From: Guptibacillus spartinae
Lineage (GTDB): Bacteria; Bacillota; Bacilli; Bacillales; Guptibacillaceae
Reading direction: 5' to 3'
Length of the DNA stretch: 64,000 nt
Assembly (NCBI RefSeq): GCF_028610625.1
Contig: NZ_JAQQWU010000002.1
Span: forward strand, 62,001-126,000
Below, piece by piece: positions 48,904-59,167 of the stretch. Numbering within the stretch: the stretch's first letter is position 1; every line of letters starts with the position of its first letter. The position numbers and the translations under genes were made by a program. The notes beneath the pieces are model-generated. The model was not told where the DNA came from and made no database searches. It worked only from the letters and a program-made list of their open reading frames with translations.

Positions 48904-48948
48904 ACCATATATAGTGTTCAGAATTCTTTACCCAATACTACATATAGT
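48904..48948 (-). promoter_or_regulatory. Pair of NrdR boxes upstream of nrdJ
   Basis: ACTATATATGGT (48904-48915) and ACTATATGTAGT (48937-48948) on the minus strand match the NrdR box acaCwATATwTwGtgt core. They are 33 bp apart start to start, close to three helical turns, and lie just upstream of the -35 element. NrdR represses ribonucleotide reductase genes when dATP/ATP is bound. Confidence 0.72.
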
Positions 48949-49181
48949 AAAACGACGAAAGTTTTATCGATTTGTCAACTTTCAAATCGAGTGAATTTTA
49001 GAGATTTCACCCGATAATCCAAGATTGAATTACGAGAACAGAGAAAAAAGAAGAATTTTGTCTATTGCACAATTATCCACATTCTGTCTTTCAATTCAAA
49101 TTAAAGTTTTAATAAAAACCGATTCACTTCTTACAACGAAAATAACTATAGAACATTTGTTCCTGTTTAGTCAATAGGAAA

Positions 49182-49202
49182 AAGCACCCATCGAAGGTGC
49201 TT
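49182..49202 (-). terminator. Terminator of lipM
   Basis: An AAGCACC/GGTGCTT stem with a 7-nt loop and T-run, touching the lipM stop codon. Confidence 0.85.
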
Positions 49203-50031
49203 ATCTGCTAAAGTTCCATTCCTTACTTGCATATTTTTCTGCCGCTAATTGGTTTACGTAAGCTTCTTGTTCTGCTGATAATTCAAAAGGGACTAGCTCA
49301 ATATTAAGTCCTGTTTGAAAACCCTCATAAAAAGCTTTTATCGCTTCTTGAATGGATACGGGTTTATGCCTAAGAGCATTAATGGCAACTGCTTTTTTTC
49401 TAAACCCTCTTTGCATTCGTTCTCGAATACGATCGTTTTTAAATTTGAAACAATCAAACAACTTATCTTCATCTATATCCAATAAGATCGACCCATGTTG
49501 GAGAATGACGCCCTTTTGACGCGTTTGAGCGCTTCCAGCCACTTTTCTTCCTTCAACAACAAGTTCATAATAAGAAGGTGAATCAAAACACACACCAGAT
49601 CTTGGAGCCCGAAGCTCCTCTTTCTCTTCTTCTGTTTCCGGAACAGAGAAATAAGCATCTAATTCAAGTTGTTGAAAACCAATCAATAAGCCTTCTGAAA
49701 TAACACGATACGCTTCTCTTACCGTTGATGGCATGTCAGGATAATCTTCAGAGACAATAACGCTGTATGTAACTTCTTTATCATGAAGAACTGCTCTTCC
49801 TCCTGTAGGGCGTCTCACAAAGCCTAGTCCATGCTTATCCACGGCTTCCATATCAATGTCTCGTTCAATACGCTGGAAGTACCCGATTGATAGAGTTGGT
49901 GGAGCCCAGCCGTAAAAACGAATAACCGGGGGGATAACACCTTCACTGTGCCATTTCAGTAACGCTTCATCTAGTGCCATGTTATAAGCTGGAGAACGTT
50001 CTCCCGAATTAATAAATGCCCATTGCTTCAT
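49201..50031 (-). CDS. lipM: Octanoyl-[ACP]:protein octanoyltransferase LipM
   Basis: A 276-residue member of the lipoate-protein ligase fold. It has the [18 protein letters not shown] motif, the acyl-accepting Cys in [13 protein letters not shown] and the invariant Lys in [14 protein letters not shown]. It transfers octanoate from ACP to GcvH, the entry to lipoate assembly for the glycine cleavage system and the 2-oxo acid dehydrogenases such as BkdB. ATG 50031 has AAAGGAG 8 nt upstream. Close to gcv genes. Confidence 0.92.
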   Translation of the reverse strand: MKQWAFINSGERSPAYNMALDEALLKWHSEGVIPPVIRFYGWAPPTLSIGYFQRIERDIDMEAVDKHGLGFVRRPTGGRAVLHDKEVTYSVIVSEDYPDMPSTVREAYRVISEGLLIGFQQLELDAYFSVPETEEEKEELRAPRSGVCFDSPSYYELVVEGRKVAGSAQTRQKGVILQHGSILLDIDEDKLFDCFKFKNDRIRERMQRGFRKKAVAINALRHKPVSIQEAIKAFYEGFQTGLNIELVPFELSAEQEAYVNQLAAEKYASKEWNFSR

Positions 50032-50300
50032 TATCGGTACTCCTTTATCACAGTTAGTTTCTAACACTCCTCCTATTCTAGCAGAGGTGAAAATGGTTGA
50101 CCAATGAACACTCTTAATTTTTTCAAAAGGAAGACCGCCTCTTTCGCGACTCCCATTCCCGTCTTATGTCCTATAAAAAATAGGAAACCCCTCCTTCCCC
50201 TTAATTTATTGCATAGAAATTCTTTTTTCTTTTGCGGAAATCAGTAAAGACGTGTAAACTTAAGGTTGTCGATTTTACTTGAAAGGGTGTAACAAAGTAT

Positions 50301-50672
50301 ATGGAATGGATTATCGCAATACTTGTCGCGATCATTGTGTATGTTGTCATTACTCGCTACATACAGAAAAGGAATTTGAAAACGTTAACGGAGGAAGAAT
50401 TCCGCGCAGGGTACCGTAAAGCCCAGCTGATTGATGTTCGTGAACCAAATGAATTTGATAATGGCCATATTCTCGGGGCAAGAAATATTCCTGTTAGTCA
50501 ACTTAAAATGCGTATTAAAGAAATCCGCAAAGATCAACCTGTCTATATGTATGATTATAATGGGATTATTGTAGCTCGTGCAGCAAGCATCCTTAGAAAA
50601 CATGGGATCAAGGACCTTTATCAATTAAAAGGCGGCTTCAAAAAATGGGGCGGAAAAGTAAAGAAGAAGTAA
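50301..50672 (+). CDS. yqhL: Membrane-anchored rhodanese-like protein YqhL, catalytic Cys absent
   Basis: 123 residues: an N-terminal membrane helix (about 3-20) and a rhodanese domain (LIDVREPNEFDNGHILGARNIP, ending LKGGFKKWGGK). The loop that normally holds the catalytic cysteine reads VYMYDYNGIIVARAAS, so Asp replaces Cys; B. subtilis YqhL as I recall it has Cys there. It is therefore unlikely to be a sulfurtransferase by the usual mechanism. Its start at ATG 50301 follows an AAGGGTG site at a long distance. It ends in a shared hairpin. Confidence 0.88.
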   Translation: MEWIIAILVAIIVYVVITRYIQKRNLKTLTEEEFRAGYRKAQLIDVREPNEFDNGHILGARNIPVSQLKMRIKEIRKDQPVYMYDYNGIIVARAASILRKHGIKDLYQLKGGFKKWGGKVKKK

Positions 50673-50674
50673 AA

Positions 50675-50694
50675 AGCAGCTGCTTGGCAGCTGC
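50675..50694. terminator. Bidirectional terminator between yqhL and gcvPB
   Basis: An AGCAGCT/AGCTGCT stem with T-runs on both sides, between convergent genes. Confidence 0.85.
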
Positions 50695-50730
50695 TTTTTT
50701 TATTATGGAAAGGTTAATACGTATGAAAAT

Positions 50731-52188
50731 TTACGCTTTTTGGTATCGTAATATTGGTTTTCTAGCAGCTGTCGTTTCATCCAGTCGACCAATCACAGTG
50801 GTATGAGGAGCTTCCTGAACAATTTCAGGGTTATCTTCTGCTTCTTTAGCAATTTGAAGCAGAACATCACAGAATTCATCAAGTGTTTCTTTAGACTCAG
50901 TTTCTGTCGGTTCAATCATCATACACTCTTCAACATTGATAGGGAAATAAATTGTAGGCGGGTGATACCCAAAATCAAGCAAGCGCTTGGCCATATCTAA
51001 CGTACGAACACCAAGTTTCTTTTGTTTCTTACCAGAAATAACAAATTCGTGCTTACAGTGCTGTTCATATGGCAGCACAAATGCATCTTGAAGACGTCTC
51101 ATCATATAGTTTGCATTTAATACTGCATTTTCGGATACTTGCTTGAGCCCTTCAGGTCCCATCGTACGAATGTACGTATAAGCACGTACGTTAATTCCGA
51201 AGTTTCCATAATAAGGCTTCACTCGTCCAATCGATTGAGGGCGATCATAATCAAAACGATATGCATCCTTCTCTTTGACAAGAACTGGTTTCGGAAGGTA
51301 TGGGATGAGATCTGACTTAACTCCCACAGGTCCTGAACCAGGTCCTCCCCCTCCATGTGGTCCAGTAAAGGTTTTGTGTAGATTTAAATGCACAACATCA
51401 AAGCCCATATCTCCTGGTCTAGCTGCCCCCATAATAGCGTTCATATTTGCACCGTCATAATAGAGTTTTCCACCAGCGTCGTGAATAATTTTCGCCATTT
51501 CGGTAATTTGCTCTTCAAATAGTCCAAGTGTATTCGGGTTTGTAAGCATTAAAGCTGCCGTGTCATGATTGACAACACGCTTTAAATCTTCAAGATCAAC
51601 CAACCCTTTTTCATTGGATTTAACGGTTACTGCTTCAAAACCAGCAACGGTGGCCGAGGCGGGATTAGTGCCGTGAGCAGAGTCTGGCACGATGACTTTT
51701 GTACGATTAAAATCTCCATTTGCCTCATGATACGCACGAATCATCATTAAACCTGTCCACTCCCCATGAGCCCCGGCTGCTGGTTGGAGAGTTACCTCAT
51801 CCATACCGGTTACAGCAACAAGGTTCTCTTGAAGATTGTACATCATCTCCAATGCCCCCTGAACCGTTTCTTCTTCTTGAAGGGGATGAATGAAAGCAAA
51901 ACCTGGATATCTTGCCACATCTTCATTAATCTTTGGATTGTACTTCATCGTACATGAGCCAAGCGGATAGAATCCAGAATCCACACCATGATTACGTTTC
52001 GATAATGCAGTATAGTGACGCATTAATTGGAGTTCTGACACTTCTGGTAACTCTGGTTCAGTTTTGCGATTGAACTCATCTGGCAACAAAGCGTCTAGAT
52101 CAATATCAGGAACATCAAGTTCAGGAAGACTATAAGAAATACGTTCCGGTTCACTAAGTTCAAATATTAACGGCTGATTTTTACTCAT
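50731..52188 (-). CDS. gcvPB: Glycine dehydrogenase (decarboxylating) subunit 2
   Basis: A 485-residue PLP-binding half of the glycine cleavage P-protein. The PLP lysine is in [19 protein letters not shown] (about residue 273). With GcvPA it decarboxylates glycine and passes aminomethyl to lipoyl-GcvH. The start overlaps gcvPA by 4 nt. Confidence 0.95.
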   Translation of the reverse strand: MSKNQPLIFELSEPERISYSLPELDVPDIDLDALLPDEFNRKTEPELPEVSELQLMRHYTALSKRNHGVDSGFYPLGSCTMKYNPKINEDVARYPGFAFIHPLQEEETVQGALEMMYNLQENLVAVTGMDEVTLQPAAGAHGEWTGLMMIRAYHEANGDFNRTKVIVPDSAHGTNPASATVAGFEAVTVKSNEKGLVDLEDLKRVVNHDTAALMLTNPNTLGLFEEQITEMAKIIHDAGGKLYYDGANMNAIMGAARPGDMGFDVVHLNLHKTFTGPHGGGGPGSGPVGVKSDLIPYLPKPVLVKEKDAYRFDYDRPQSIGRVKPYYGNFGINVRAYTYIRTMGPEGLKQVSENAVLNANYMMRRLQDAFVLPYEQHCKHEFVISGKKQKKLGVRTLDMAKRLLDFGYHPPTIYFPINVEECMMIEPTETESKETLDEFCDVLLQIAKEAEDNPEIVQEAPHTTVIGRLDETTAARKPILRYQKA

Positions 52189-53528
52189 TGTGCTCCCCCC
52201 ACTTCTTTTGCAAACAGTTCAATTTCAGCTTTTGTTCGATTCTCTGTTACTGCGACAAGCATGTGATTTTTAAGTTCAGGATAATCCCGTCCTAGATCAT
52301 ATCCTCCGATCATGCCTTTCGCTAGTAATTTCTGATTCAATTCCCTAATTGGCCCGTTGACCTTAATGACAAATTCATTAAAATAAACACCATCAAATAC
52401 TGTCTCCACTCCCGCTTCTTCAAGACGTGCTTTTGCATAATGAGCTTTTTTTATATTTTGCTCTGCCATTTTACGTACACCCTTCTTTCCAAGGGCACTC
52501 ATTGCGACAGAGGAAGCAAGAGCATTCAAAGCCTGGTTAGAACAAATATTTGAAGTCGCTTTATCCCTGCGAATATGCTGTTCTCTTGCTTGTAATGTGA
52601 GAACAAAACCGCGCTGGCCATTGTCGTCAGTAGTTTGTCCGATCAAACGACCCGGGACTTTTCGCATCAGTTTTTTCGTCACAGCGAAATAGCCACAGTG
52701 TGGACCACCAAATTGAGAAGGAATACCAAACGGTTGACAATCGCCTACTACAATATCTGCCCCCATTTCACCCGGTGGAGTCAGGCGACCAAGCGCAAGA
52801 GGGTTACTTGAAACGACAAACATCGCTTTTTGCTCATGGACAAGCTTTTCAATTTCAGGTAACGGTTCAAGTTGGCCAAAGAAATTCGGATATTGTACCA
52901 TAACGCACGCTGTATGTTCGTCAATTTCATTCTTAAGCTTATCTAAATCGGTAACGCCATTGCTCGAATCAACTTCAACCACTGTTAATCGTTGACCTAG
53001 GGCATAAGTATCTATGACAGCACGCGCTTCGGGATGGACTGTTTTTGAGACGACGATTTTTTTCTTTTTAGTTTGGCCGGCACTTAGTAGACCCGCTTCT
53101 GCTAGAGCCGTAGGACCATCGTACATCGAGGAATTCGCTACTTCCATTCCTGTTAGTTCACTAATCATCGTTTGAAACTCAAAAATGGCCTGTAATTCAC
53201 CTTGAGAAATTTCAGGTTGGTATGGCGTATAGGCCGTATAGAACTCAGAACGACGAATGACATGGTCAACGACAGAAGGAATCGCGTGATCATATACTCC
53301 TGCACCAAGGAAAGACGCATTCTCCATCGTATTAGCATTCTTTGAGGCAAGCTTTGACATATAACGTATCAATTCTGGTTCAAATAATTGTTTCTCTACT
53401 TTCAGATCGCCTTTAAAACGTATGGATTCAGGAATATCTTCAAAAAGAGCCTGAACAGAGTCCACTCCTATCGTTTCAAGCATTTCTTTCCTGTCCTGAT
53501 CAGTTGTTGGCAAGTAGCGATGTTTCAT
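52185..53528 (-). CDS. gcvPA: Glycine dehydrogenase (decarboxylating) subunit 1
   Basis: A 448-residue partner of GcvPB; family blocks include [33 protein letters not shown] and [14 protein letters not shown] 53528 with GGAGGAG upstream gives the family's usual length; the frame is open to 53603 inside gcvT. Confidence 0.95.
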   Translation of the reverse strand: MKHRYLPTTDQDRKEMLETIGVDSVQALFEDIPESIRFKGDLKVEKQLFEPELIRYMSKLASKNANTMENASFLGAGVYDHAIPSVVDHVIRRSEFYTAYTPYQPEISQGELQAIFEFQTMISELTGMEVANSSMYDGPTALAEAGLLSAGQTKKKKIVVSKTVHPEARAVIDTYALGQRLTVVEVDSSNGVTDLDKLKNEIDEHTACVMVQYPNFFGQLEPLPEIEKLVHEQKAMFVVSSNPLALGRLTPPGEMGADIVVGDCQPFGIPSQFGGPHCGYFAVTKKLMRKVPGRLIGQTTDDNGQRGFVLTLQAREQHIRRDKATSNICSNQALNALASSVAMSALGKKGVRKMAEQNIKKAHYAKARLEEAGVETVFDGVYFNEFVIKVNGPIRELNQKLLAKGMIGGYDLGRDYPELKNHMLVAVTENRTKAEIELFAKEVGGAQ

Positions 53529-53553
53529 ATGTTCTCTCCTCCTCAGTATCCGG

Positions 53554-54654
53554 TTATTTTTGACGTTTATAAAATGGTGATGGTACAACCTTTGCTTGTA
53601 CACGTTTGTTGCGAATTTCTACCTCAATCTCAGTATCTATTTCTGTATACTCTATCTTAATGAGCGCTAGGCCAACGTTTTTCTTTAGGGTAGGAGACTG
53701 TGTCCCTGTTGTCACTACACCAATCATTTGGTCCCCTTTATAGACTGAATAGTTCGTCCGAGGGATTCCTCGCCCAATCATTTCAATCCCAACTAACTTT
53801 CTCTCCAGCCCTTTTTCACGCTGACGAATGAGAGCAGATTTGCCAATAAAATCGGCCTCTTTTTTCGTTTTAACAGCAAAACCGATGCCCGCTTCAAGGG
53901 GAGAGATATCCTTTGTTAATTCTTGCCCATAAAGAGCAAGCTTCGCTTCAAAGCGGAGCGTATCACGTGCGCCCAGTCCACACGGCAAAACACTTTCAGG
54001 TTCTCCCGCAGAAAGGATCGCTTTCCAAAGCGTTGGAGCATCTTCTGAAGCAGTATATAGCTCAAAACCGTCTTCGCCTGTATACCCTGTTCGAGAAACG
54101 AGTGTGTTAACATCTGCGATCAAGACATTACTTTGAAATTTAAAGAAGCCAATCGATGAAAGATCAGTATCAGTAAGTCGTTGCAAAATGATTTCGGCTT
54201 TCGGACCCTGAATAGCTAATTGAGCCATCTCATTTGAAATGTTGTTAATTGAAACTCCCTCAACGAGATGCTTTTCTAGCCAGTTAAAATCCTTTACCGT
54301 GTTAGCAGCATTTACGACTAATAAGTAATGTTCATCAGAGTGTTTGTAGACGAGGAGATCATCCACTGTACCACCATCTTCATAACACATTGCCGTATAT
54401 TGAGCACTATTTTCTTTCAGTTTGCTTATATCATTCGTCATCATTTTCTGAAGGTAATCAAGCGCATGTTCACCTTGAACATCAATTTCTCCCATATGAG
54501 AGACATCAAATAAACCAGCTCTCGTTCTAACAGCTTCATGTTCCTCTTTAATACTAGAAAATTGAACCGGAAGTGCCCAACCACCAAAATCAATTGTTTT
54601 AGCACCCATTGACTTATACGTTTCAAACAACGGGGTTTTCAATAATTCGCTCAT
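53554..54654 (-). CDS. gcvT: Aminomethyltransferase (glycine cleavage T-protein)
   Basis: 366 residues of the GcvT family: [32 protein letters not shown], the folate-region [12 protein letters not shown] and [16 protein letters not shown]. It releases ammonia and makes methylene-tetrahydrofolate from the GcvH-bound aminomethyl group. First gene of the riboswitch-controlled operon, with GGAGGG before the ATG. Confidence 0.95.
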   Translation of the reverse strand: MSELLKTPLFETYKSMGAKTIDFGGWALPVQFSSIKEEHEAVRTRAGLFDVSHMGEIDVQGEHALDYLQKMMTNDISKLKENSAQYTAMCYEDGGTVDDLLVYKHSDEHYLLVVNAANTVKDFNWLEKHLVEGVSINNISNEMAQLAIQGPKAEIILQRLTDTDLSSIGFFKFQSNVLIADVNTLVSRTGYTGEDGFELYTASEDAPTLWKAILSAGEPESVLPCGLGARDTLRFEAKLALYGQELTKDISPLEAGIGFAVKTKKEADFIGKSALIRQREKGLERKLVGIEMIGRGIPRTNYSVYKGDQMIGVVTTGTQSPTLKKNVGLALIKIEYTEIDTEIEVEIRNKRVQAKVVPSPFYKRQK

Positions 54655-54737
54655 GTTATTCCCTCCTAAACATTCATTTCAACCTATGTCATCTCATAGG
54701 CACCTGTTTCAAAAACCAACCTTGTGATTTAAAGCAT

Positions 54738-54948
54738 AAAAAAGGACAGAGAAACCCGCTATTAGTAGCGCGTTTTCTCTGTCCTTTTGACCTGAAAGTT
54801 TCTTCTCGCACCTTGCGAGAATTACATCTTTGGCGGCTTCAGAAGCTCTCTCCAGAGGTGCGTCTAGCAAGAGTCTTTTTGCCTGAGAGATTCACAAATT
54901 TGTTTGCTCCTTCGGCGCTGCATCTAGCAGTCTCTCCTCTTGCTTTCA
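54738..54948 (-). promoter_or_regulatory. Tandem glycine riboswitch with terminator platform
   Basis: Two glycine aptamers lie on the minus strand: the first at about 54942-54868 (GGAGAGACTGC, GCGCCGAAGGAGCAA, TCTCTCAGGCAAAAAGAC) and the second at about 54862-54780 (GGAGAGAGC, GCCGCCAAAGATG, CTTTCAGGTCAAAAGGAC). The expression platform is a hairpin at 54738-54788: AAAGGACAGAGAAA pairs with TTTCTCTGTCCTTT, followed by T-run. Glycine binding should stop that terminator from forming and turn on gcvT-gcvPA-gcvPB. Confidence 0.93.
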
Positions 54949-55158
54949 TTCGCCTATTTTCAGTTTTAAGGTATTGGATGATACCGATTGATTCATACTA
55001 TTAATGCTTTCGATTTCAATCCTACCACTACCATAGTGGCGTTGGCAACAATCTTTTTAATAATAAAAGTATTTTAACTAATACACTAAACACGAACAAT
55101 ATTATACATTACTCAAACATCATTCGTAAATGACGTTTTTAAAGAAAGGGTTTTCAAA

Positions 55159-56829
55159 TTGAGAACAGAACTACAATTCAGTCAAGAGTGGACAAATCAC
55201 TTTCTTAAACAAATCGATGAGGATGGACCTTGGGCAAACTGGGAACTTTTCAAACTCGCCATTGAAGCTGAACATCATCGAGCCATCCCATCATTTACTG
55301 GTTTACAAGCTCCTTCTCACCTTCCTCATTTAACACCTCACCCCTACCAACTTGAAGCAGCCCGTCGAGTTGTAGAGGAGATGAATGGAAAAGCGATTCT
55401 AGCAGATGAAGTTGGTCTCGGAAAAACAATCGAAGCTGGTCTGATTATCAAAGAATATATGATTCGAGGATTAGTCAAAAAAGTACTTATTCTTGTCCCA
55501 GCTTCATTGGTGTCTCAATGGGCAATTGAGCTTAATACAAAATTTTATATTCCTGCCGTCGTCCAAAGAAAAAGCTATGTTTGGGATCAATGTGACGTTG
55601 TCGTTTCCTCAATTGATACAGCGAAAAGAGAGCCACATCGGTCCATTGTTTATGAACAACAATATGACATGGTCATTATTGATGAAGCACATCGTTTAAA
55701 AAACAGTCGAACAAAAAACTATGAATTTGTGCAACATCTACCAAAGAAATTCTGTCTTCTTTTAACAGCTACCCCCGTCCAAAATCGCCTTGATGAAGTC
55801 TTTAACCTTGTATCCTTACTTAAACCAGGTCATTTGGGTAGCTTTGAAAATTTTGAAAAGGATTACAAAAGCAAAGAAAAAAATCCAGAAGACGAGGAGA
55901 GACTTCGTTCTCTCATAAAGAAAGTAATGGTAAGAAACCGCCGTGAAGATACAGGAATGGAATGGCCAGAACGCATTGTAAGAACTGTCCCTATTACTTT
56001 TTCACCTGAAGAAGAAGATCTTTATCGTTCAGTTGAAGCGTTGAAAAAAGAACCAATTTCTACCCGAAGTCAATTTTCCATTATTACTTTATTAAGAGAA
56101 ATTTGTTCAAGTCGTGAAGCTGCCTATATGACGTTAAAAAAAATGCTCGAAAAAGAGACTTTGGATGAAGTCACACAAACCTTCATTCATTCCTTGATTA
56201 AGAAAATTGAAAGTGTCCCTACAAATTCAAAAGCTGAAAAAGCGCTTGAATTAATTCAGTCGATTGAAGGGAAAGTCATTATTTTCACGGAATATCGTGC
56301 AACCCAGCTCTATTTACAATGGTTTTTGAAAGAGCATGGCATCACCTCTGTTCCTTTTCGAGGAGGATTTAAACGTGGAAAGAAAGATTGGATGAGAGAG
56401 CTATTTAAAAACCATGCAAAGGTCCTTATCGCTACAGAAGCTGGTGGAGAAGGAATCAACCTTCAATTTTGTCAGCATGTGATTAACTATGATCTTCCCT
56501 GGAATCCTATGAGGATTGAGCAGCGCATTGGTCGAATACACCGCCTTGGACAAGAAGGTGATGTTCACATTTATAATTTTGCTACCAAACATACCGTGGA
56601 AGAACATATCCTTACGTTGCTATATGAAAAAATCCAACTGTTTGAAAGTGTCATAGGGCAGTTAGATGAAATCTTAACACGACTTGGAATGAGGGATATC
56701 GAAAAACATATTTCTGATATTCTTCTTCACTCTGAAAGTGAGGGGGAGATTCGTATAAAGATGGATAACATGAAAGAACTTATTAATTATCAAAAGGAGG
56801 ATTCAAATGCATCAAGAAAATATTCATAA
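55159..56829 (+). CDS. yqhH: SNF2-family DEAD/DEAH helicase YqhH
   Basis: A 556-residue RapA/SNF2-like ATPase: Q-motif PHPYQLEAA, Walker A ADEVGLGKTIEAG near residue 80, DEAH box (about 175), TATPVQN, and C-terminal motifs GGEGINLQFCQHVINYD and RIGRIHRLGQ. Likely moves on nucleic acid or remodels RNA polymerase as RapA does; its role is unproven. TTG 55159 has AAAGGG upstream. 55000-55158 shows no further gene. Coupled to yqhG with a 23-nt overlap. Confidence 0.9.
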   Translation: MRTELQFSQEWTNHFLKQIDEDGPWANWELFKLAIEAEHHRAIPSFTGLQAPSHLPHLTPHPYQLEAARRVVEEMNGKAILADEVGLGKTIEAGLIIKEYMIRGLVKKVLILVPASLVSQWAIELNTKFYIPAVVQRKSYVWDQCDVVVSSIDTAKREPHRSIVYEQQYDMVIIDEAHRLKNSRTKNYEFVQHLPKKFCLLLTATPVQNRLDEVFNLVSLLKPGHLGSFENFEKDYKSKEKNPEDEERLRSLIKKVMVRNRREDTGMEWPERIVRTVPITFSPEEEDLYRSVEALKKEPISTRSQFSIITLLREICSSREAAYMTLKKMLEKETLDEVTQTFIHSLIKKIESVPTNSKAEKALELIQSIEGKVIIFTEYRATQLYLQWFLKEHGITSVPFRGGFKRGKKDWMRELFKNHAKVLIATEAGGEGINLQFCQHVINYDLPWNPMRIEQRIGRIHRLGQEGDVHIYNFATKHTVEEHILTLLYEKIQLFESVIGQLDEILTRLGMRDIEKHISDILLHSESEGEIRIKMDNMKELINYQKEDSNASRKYS

Positions 56830-57607
56830 TTATTTACGTTCCTACTTTCTTGCAAATGACTGTCACATCCTACAAGAAAAACCGGGCCTCCTGAATGTTC
56901 AACTGACCATTGAACTTGATAAAGAGTTAATGAACCGACCGTTTTATTGGCACTATCTTGAAAAGACTGGTGGAACACCACGACCGATGAATCTCACGTT
57001 AATTACTAATCAAAACGTTGAAGAAAATGGGGAATTTGTTCATTTTGGGGCACCGAGACTTCATCAAATTTTTTCATCCACAAAAAAACTCGCCTCTTCC
57101 ATTCGTCTTTATGAGGAGGTGCAAACGAGTTTTCAACAGCAGTACCCTCTTCATCCTTGGCTCGGTCTTAATATAAAGATTTCCTATCAATGTGATCGAA
57201 AAAAACACCGTCTTCTTTCACTTGGTCTCCACCTTGTTAGTGGAGCGGTAGTCGATGATTTCCACAATTTATTACTTAAAAAAGCACTTACCCCCAAAAT
57301 CCCGGATTATGCTTTTACCGTCACGCCTATTATTAAGCCTGCAAGTGGCTTAAAAAGACTTGAAGGAGTCGTTGAAATGTTGCTTGCAAAGGAGGATGTA
57401 CAATGGGCGGAAGAGGCACAAATGAGATGGGCTTCTGATCAACACCTTCTTGATCAATTTTACCTGGGTAATACAAATGATCAACGGTATGAAGTAGAAA
57501 AAGAGGCATTAAGGAAACAGTATGAACCAACCATTACTGCAGAAATCATTAATGGGGGTATTTTCCACCTTGTTCCTGGCATCGAATCACAACCATACCC
57601 CACTTAA
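56807..57607 (+). CDS. yqhG: YqhG family protein
   Basis: A 266-residue soluble protein with no motif I recognise apart from its match in size and position to YqhG, the conserved partner downstream of yqhH in Bacillaceae. It has a central PFYWHYLEKTGG and LVSGAVVDDFHNLL. AAAGGAGG precedes ATG 56807, which lies inside yqhH. Function unknown; conserved pairing suggests it works with the helicase. Confidence 0.85.
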   Translation: MHQENIHNYLRSYFLANDCHILQEKPGLLNVQLTIELDKELMNRPFYWHYLEKTGGTPRPMNLTLITNQNVEENGEFVHFGAPRLHQIFSSTKKLASSIRLYEEVQTSFQQQYPLHPWLGLNIKISYQCDRKKHRLLSLGLHLVSGAVVDDFHNLLLKKALTPKIPDYAFTVTPIIKPASGLKRLEGVVEMLLAKEDVQWAEEAQMRWASDQHLLDQFYLGNTNDQRYEVEKEALRKQYEPTITAEIINGGIFHLVPGIESQPYPT

Positions 57608-57609
57608 AA

Positions 57610-57635
57610 AAGCTCGGACTCAACTGTCCGAGCTT
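57610..57635. terminator. Bidirectional terminator between yqhG and yqzE
   Basis: An AAGCTCGGAC/GTCCGAGCTT perfect stem with a 6-nt loop; TTTTTT follows on the minus strand and T-rich sequence on the plus strand. Confidence 0.88.
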
Positions 57636-57817
57636 TCACGTTTCTTTTTCTTCATGAACATGGATACTGACATTGGAATGATCCCAAACCACCGAAACAA
57701 AAATGGTTGCTTCTTTGCCTTTTTTACAGCGCGCTGCTGCTGTCTTTCTTCTTTTGGCTGATCGATATATGAGATAACTTGTTGTGTCATATATTTCACA
57801 AGATCATTTGATGACAT
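57620..57817 (-). CDS. yqzE: YqzE family protein
   Basis: 65 residues starting MSSNDLVKYMTQQVISYID, a charged helical middle rich in K/Q/R, then the FRWFGIIPMSVSMF hydrophobic segment. It matches YqzE in size, motif and position after aroK/comG. ATG 57817 has AAAGGGTGAT upstream; the frame is open to a TTG at 57862 without a ribosome-binding site. Function unknown. Confidence 0.85.
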   Translation of the reverse strand: MSSNDLVKYMTQQVISYIDQPKEERQQQRAVKKAKKQPFLFRWFGIIPMSVSMFMKKKKRESSDS

Positions 57818-57874
57818 TCTGATCACCCTTTTATAATGGACTTCTTCATAAAGGGTGCCCAATTATGATATGTT

Positions 57875-58372
57875 TTAACCAATTATGCTACAAATGTCGG
57901 CAACAATGTCTTTCACTGTACGATTCGTCGTTTCGATTTCGTATTCCGCTTCACGGTATAAGGGCAGTCGCTCAGCAAAGATCGTCTTCACTTTATTCTG
58001 TTTGTTACCTCCAGCAAGAATTGGCCTTGTCGTATCATCTTCTAATCGTTTCACAATTTCGTCAGGTTCACAATGTAAATAAATTAATGTCCCATTCTGT
58101 TTCATATAAGAACGATTTTTTTCGTTTAAGACAATTCCCCCACCTGTGCTAATAATAATATTTTTACACGGTAGATTTTCAAGAGATGCGGTTTCATAAG
58201 CTCGAAATGCTTTTTCGCCCTCCTCATCAAAAATAGCTGAAATGGTTTTGTCCTGCATTTTTGCAATATGCTCATCCGTATCAATAGCAGGGACACCTAA
58301 CTCTTTCGATAACGCTTCAGCGACGGTTGTTTTACCTGAACCCATGAATCCTGTTAAGTAAATTGCTTTCAT
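57875..58372 (-). CDS. aroK: Shikimate kinase
   Basis: 165 residues: Walker A GFMGSGKTT near residue 8, shikimate-binding DTDE (about 32) and STGGG, and RPILAGG lid region. It phosphorylates shikimate. It lies 2 bp after comGG, so it may share comG transcription as well as having its own promoter. Confidence 0.94.
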   Translation of the reverse strand: MKAIYLTGFMGSGKTTVAEALSKELGVPAIDTDEHIAKMQDKTISAIFDEEGEKAFRAYETASLENLPCKNIIISTGGGIVLNEKNRSYMKQNGTLIYLHCEPDEIVKRLEDDTTRPILAGGNKQNKVKTIFAERLPLYREAEYEIETTNRTVKDIVADICSIIG

Positions 58373-58374
58373 GT

Positions 58375-58794
58375 TTATCCTTCACTCCATTCTACGACTT
58401 CATGCAATGTTTGATTGTATTGGATCACCGCAAAAATATGCGTTTCATTTCGCGTTGTGCCACTTAATGTTATGTGAACAATTTCTGAGGGAGAAGACTG
58501 AATGGCAGCACGAACCGTGCCTTCTTCATAATTAAATGTTTTCTCAGTCGTTTTTGCACCTGCTTTCTGTATATATGAAATTGTATCTTTCATTCCTAGC
58601 ACGAGCAAGGACTGCTTTTTGAACTGTTCCTCTTCACGGTCTAGAAATGCCCGTTCGTTTGCTGTTAATTGCCATAAATGAAAAACGAACCCAAGCAGAA
58701 GTGTACTGATTAGCATCATCATGGCAGTCATATATCCCTGCTCATTCAACGGCTCAAGACATTTGAAAACAAACCTGCTTTTCCTTTTTTCCAT
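58375..58794 (-). CDS. comGG: Minor competence pseudopilin ComGG
   Basis: 139 residues with an N-terminal hydrophobic helix (GYMTAMMMLISTLLLGFVFHL, about 20-40) but no canonical prepilin G-F-T-L-x-E site. Identified by position as last comG gene. Overlaps comGF by 41 nt; GAGGTGG lies about 9 nt before its ATG. Confidence 0.82.
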   Translation of the reverse strand: MEKRKSRFVFKCLEPLNEQGYMTAMMMLISTLLLGFVFHLWQLTANERAFLDREEEQFKKQSLLVLGMKDTISYIQKAGAKTTEKTFNYEEGTVRAAIQSSPSEIVHITLSGTTRNETHIFAVIQYNQTLHEVVEWSEG

Positions 58795-59167
58795 TATTCA
58801 ATTCCACCTCGATCATGACTTTACTGCCTGTAATTTCGACCACAAATCCCCGAACTTCTTGTAACACAATTTCATGACCGGTGTTATTGACACGCCTGCG
58901 AATAGAAGAACCATACATTTCATACTTAACCATTGTTCCATCTTTTTTTGTTACATCTACACTCCCTCTACTATGCGCTACATTGGCCGCTTCTCTAACT
59001 TCTTTCGAAAACAAGTGAAAGAACAAGCTAGCTTCCTCCTGTTGAAAGTCTGCCCCTGCATCATGGAGCGCTGCGCTCATTAATAAAGGTATCACCCAAA
59101 TAATAGACAATAGGATCGTCAATGTAAGCATTAGCTCAAGTAAGGTTAGCCCTTTTTCATTCTTCAT
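58754..59167 (-). CDS. comGF: Minor competence pseudopilin ComGF
   Basis: 137 residues with a type IV prepilin N-terminus: KGLTLLELMLTLTILL, cleavage expected after Gly6. The C-terminal domain contains the ComGF-type HLFSKEVREAANV. Overlaps comGE by 11 nt. Confidence 0.88.
   Translation of the reverse strand: MKNEKGLTLLELMLTLTILLSIIWVIPLLMSAALHDAGADFQQEEASLFFHLFSKEVREAANVAHSRGSVDVTKKDGTMVKYEMYGSSIRRRVNNTGHEIVLQEVRGFVVEITGSKVMIEVELNNGKKEKQVCFQMS

Noticed and set aside
48788-49180. Cobalamin riboswitch before nrdJ
   Set aside because: No B12-box-like sequence or matching multi-helix structure could be found; NrdR boxes and a promoter explain the conserved part.
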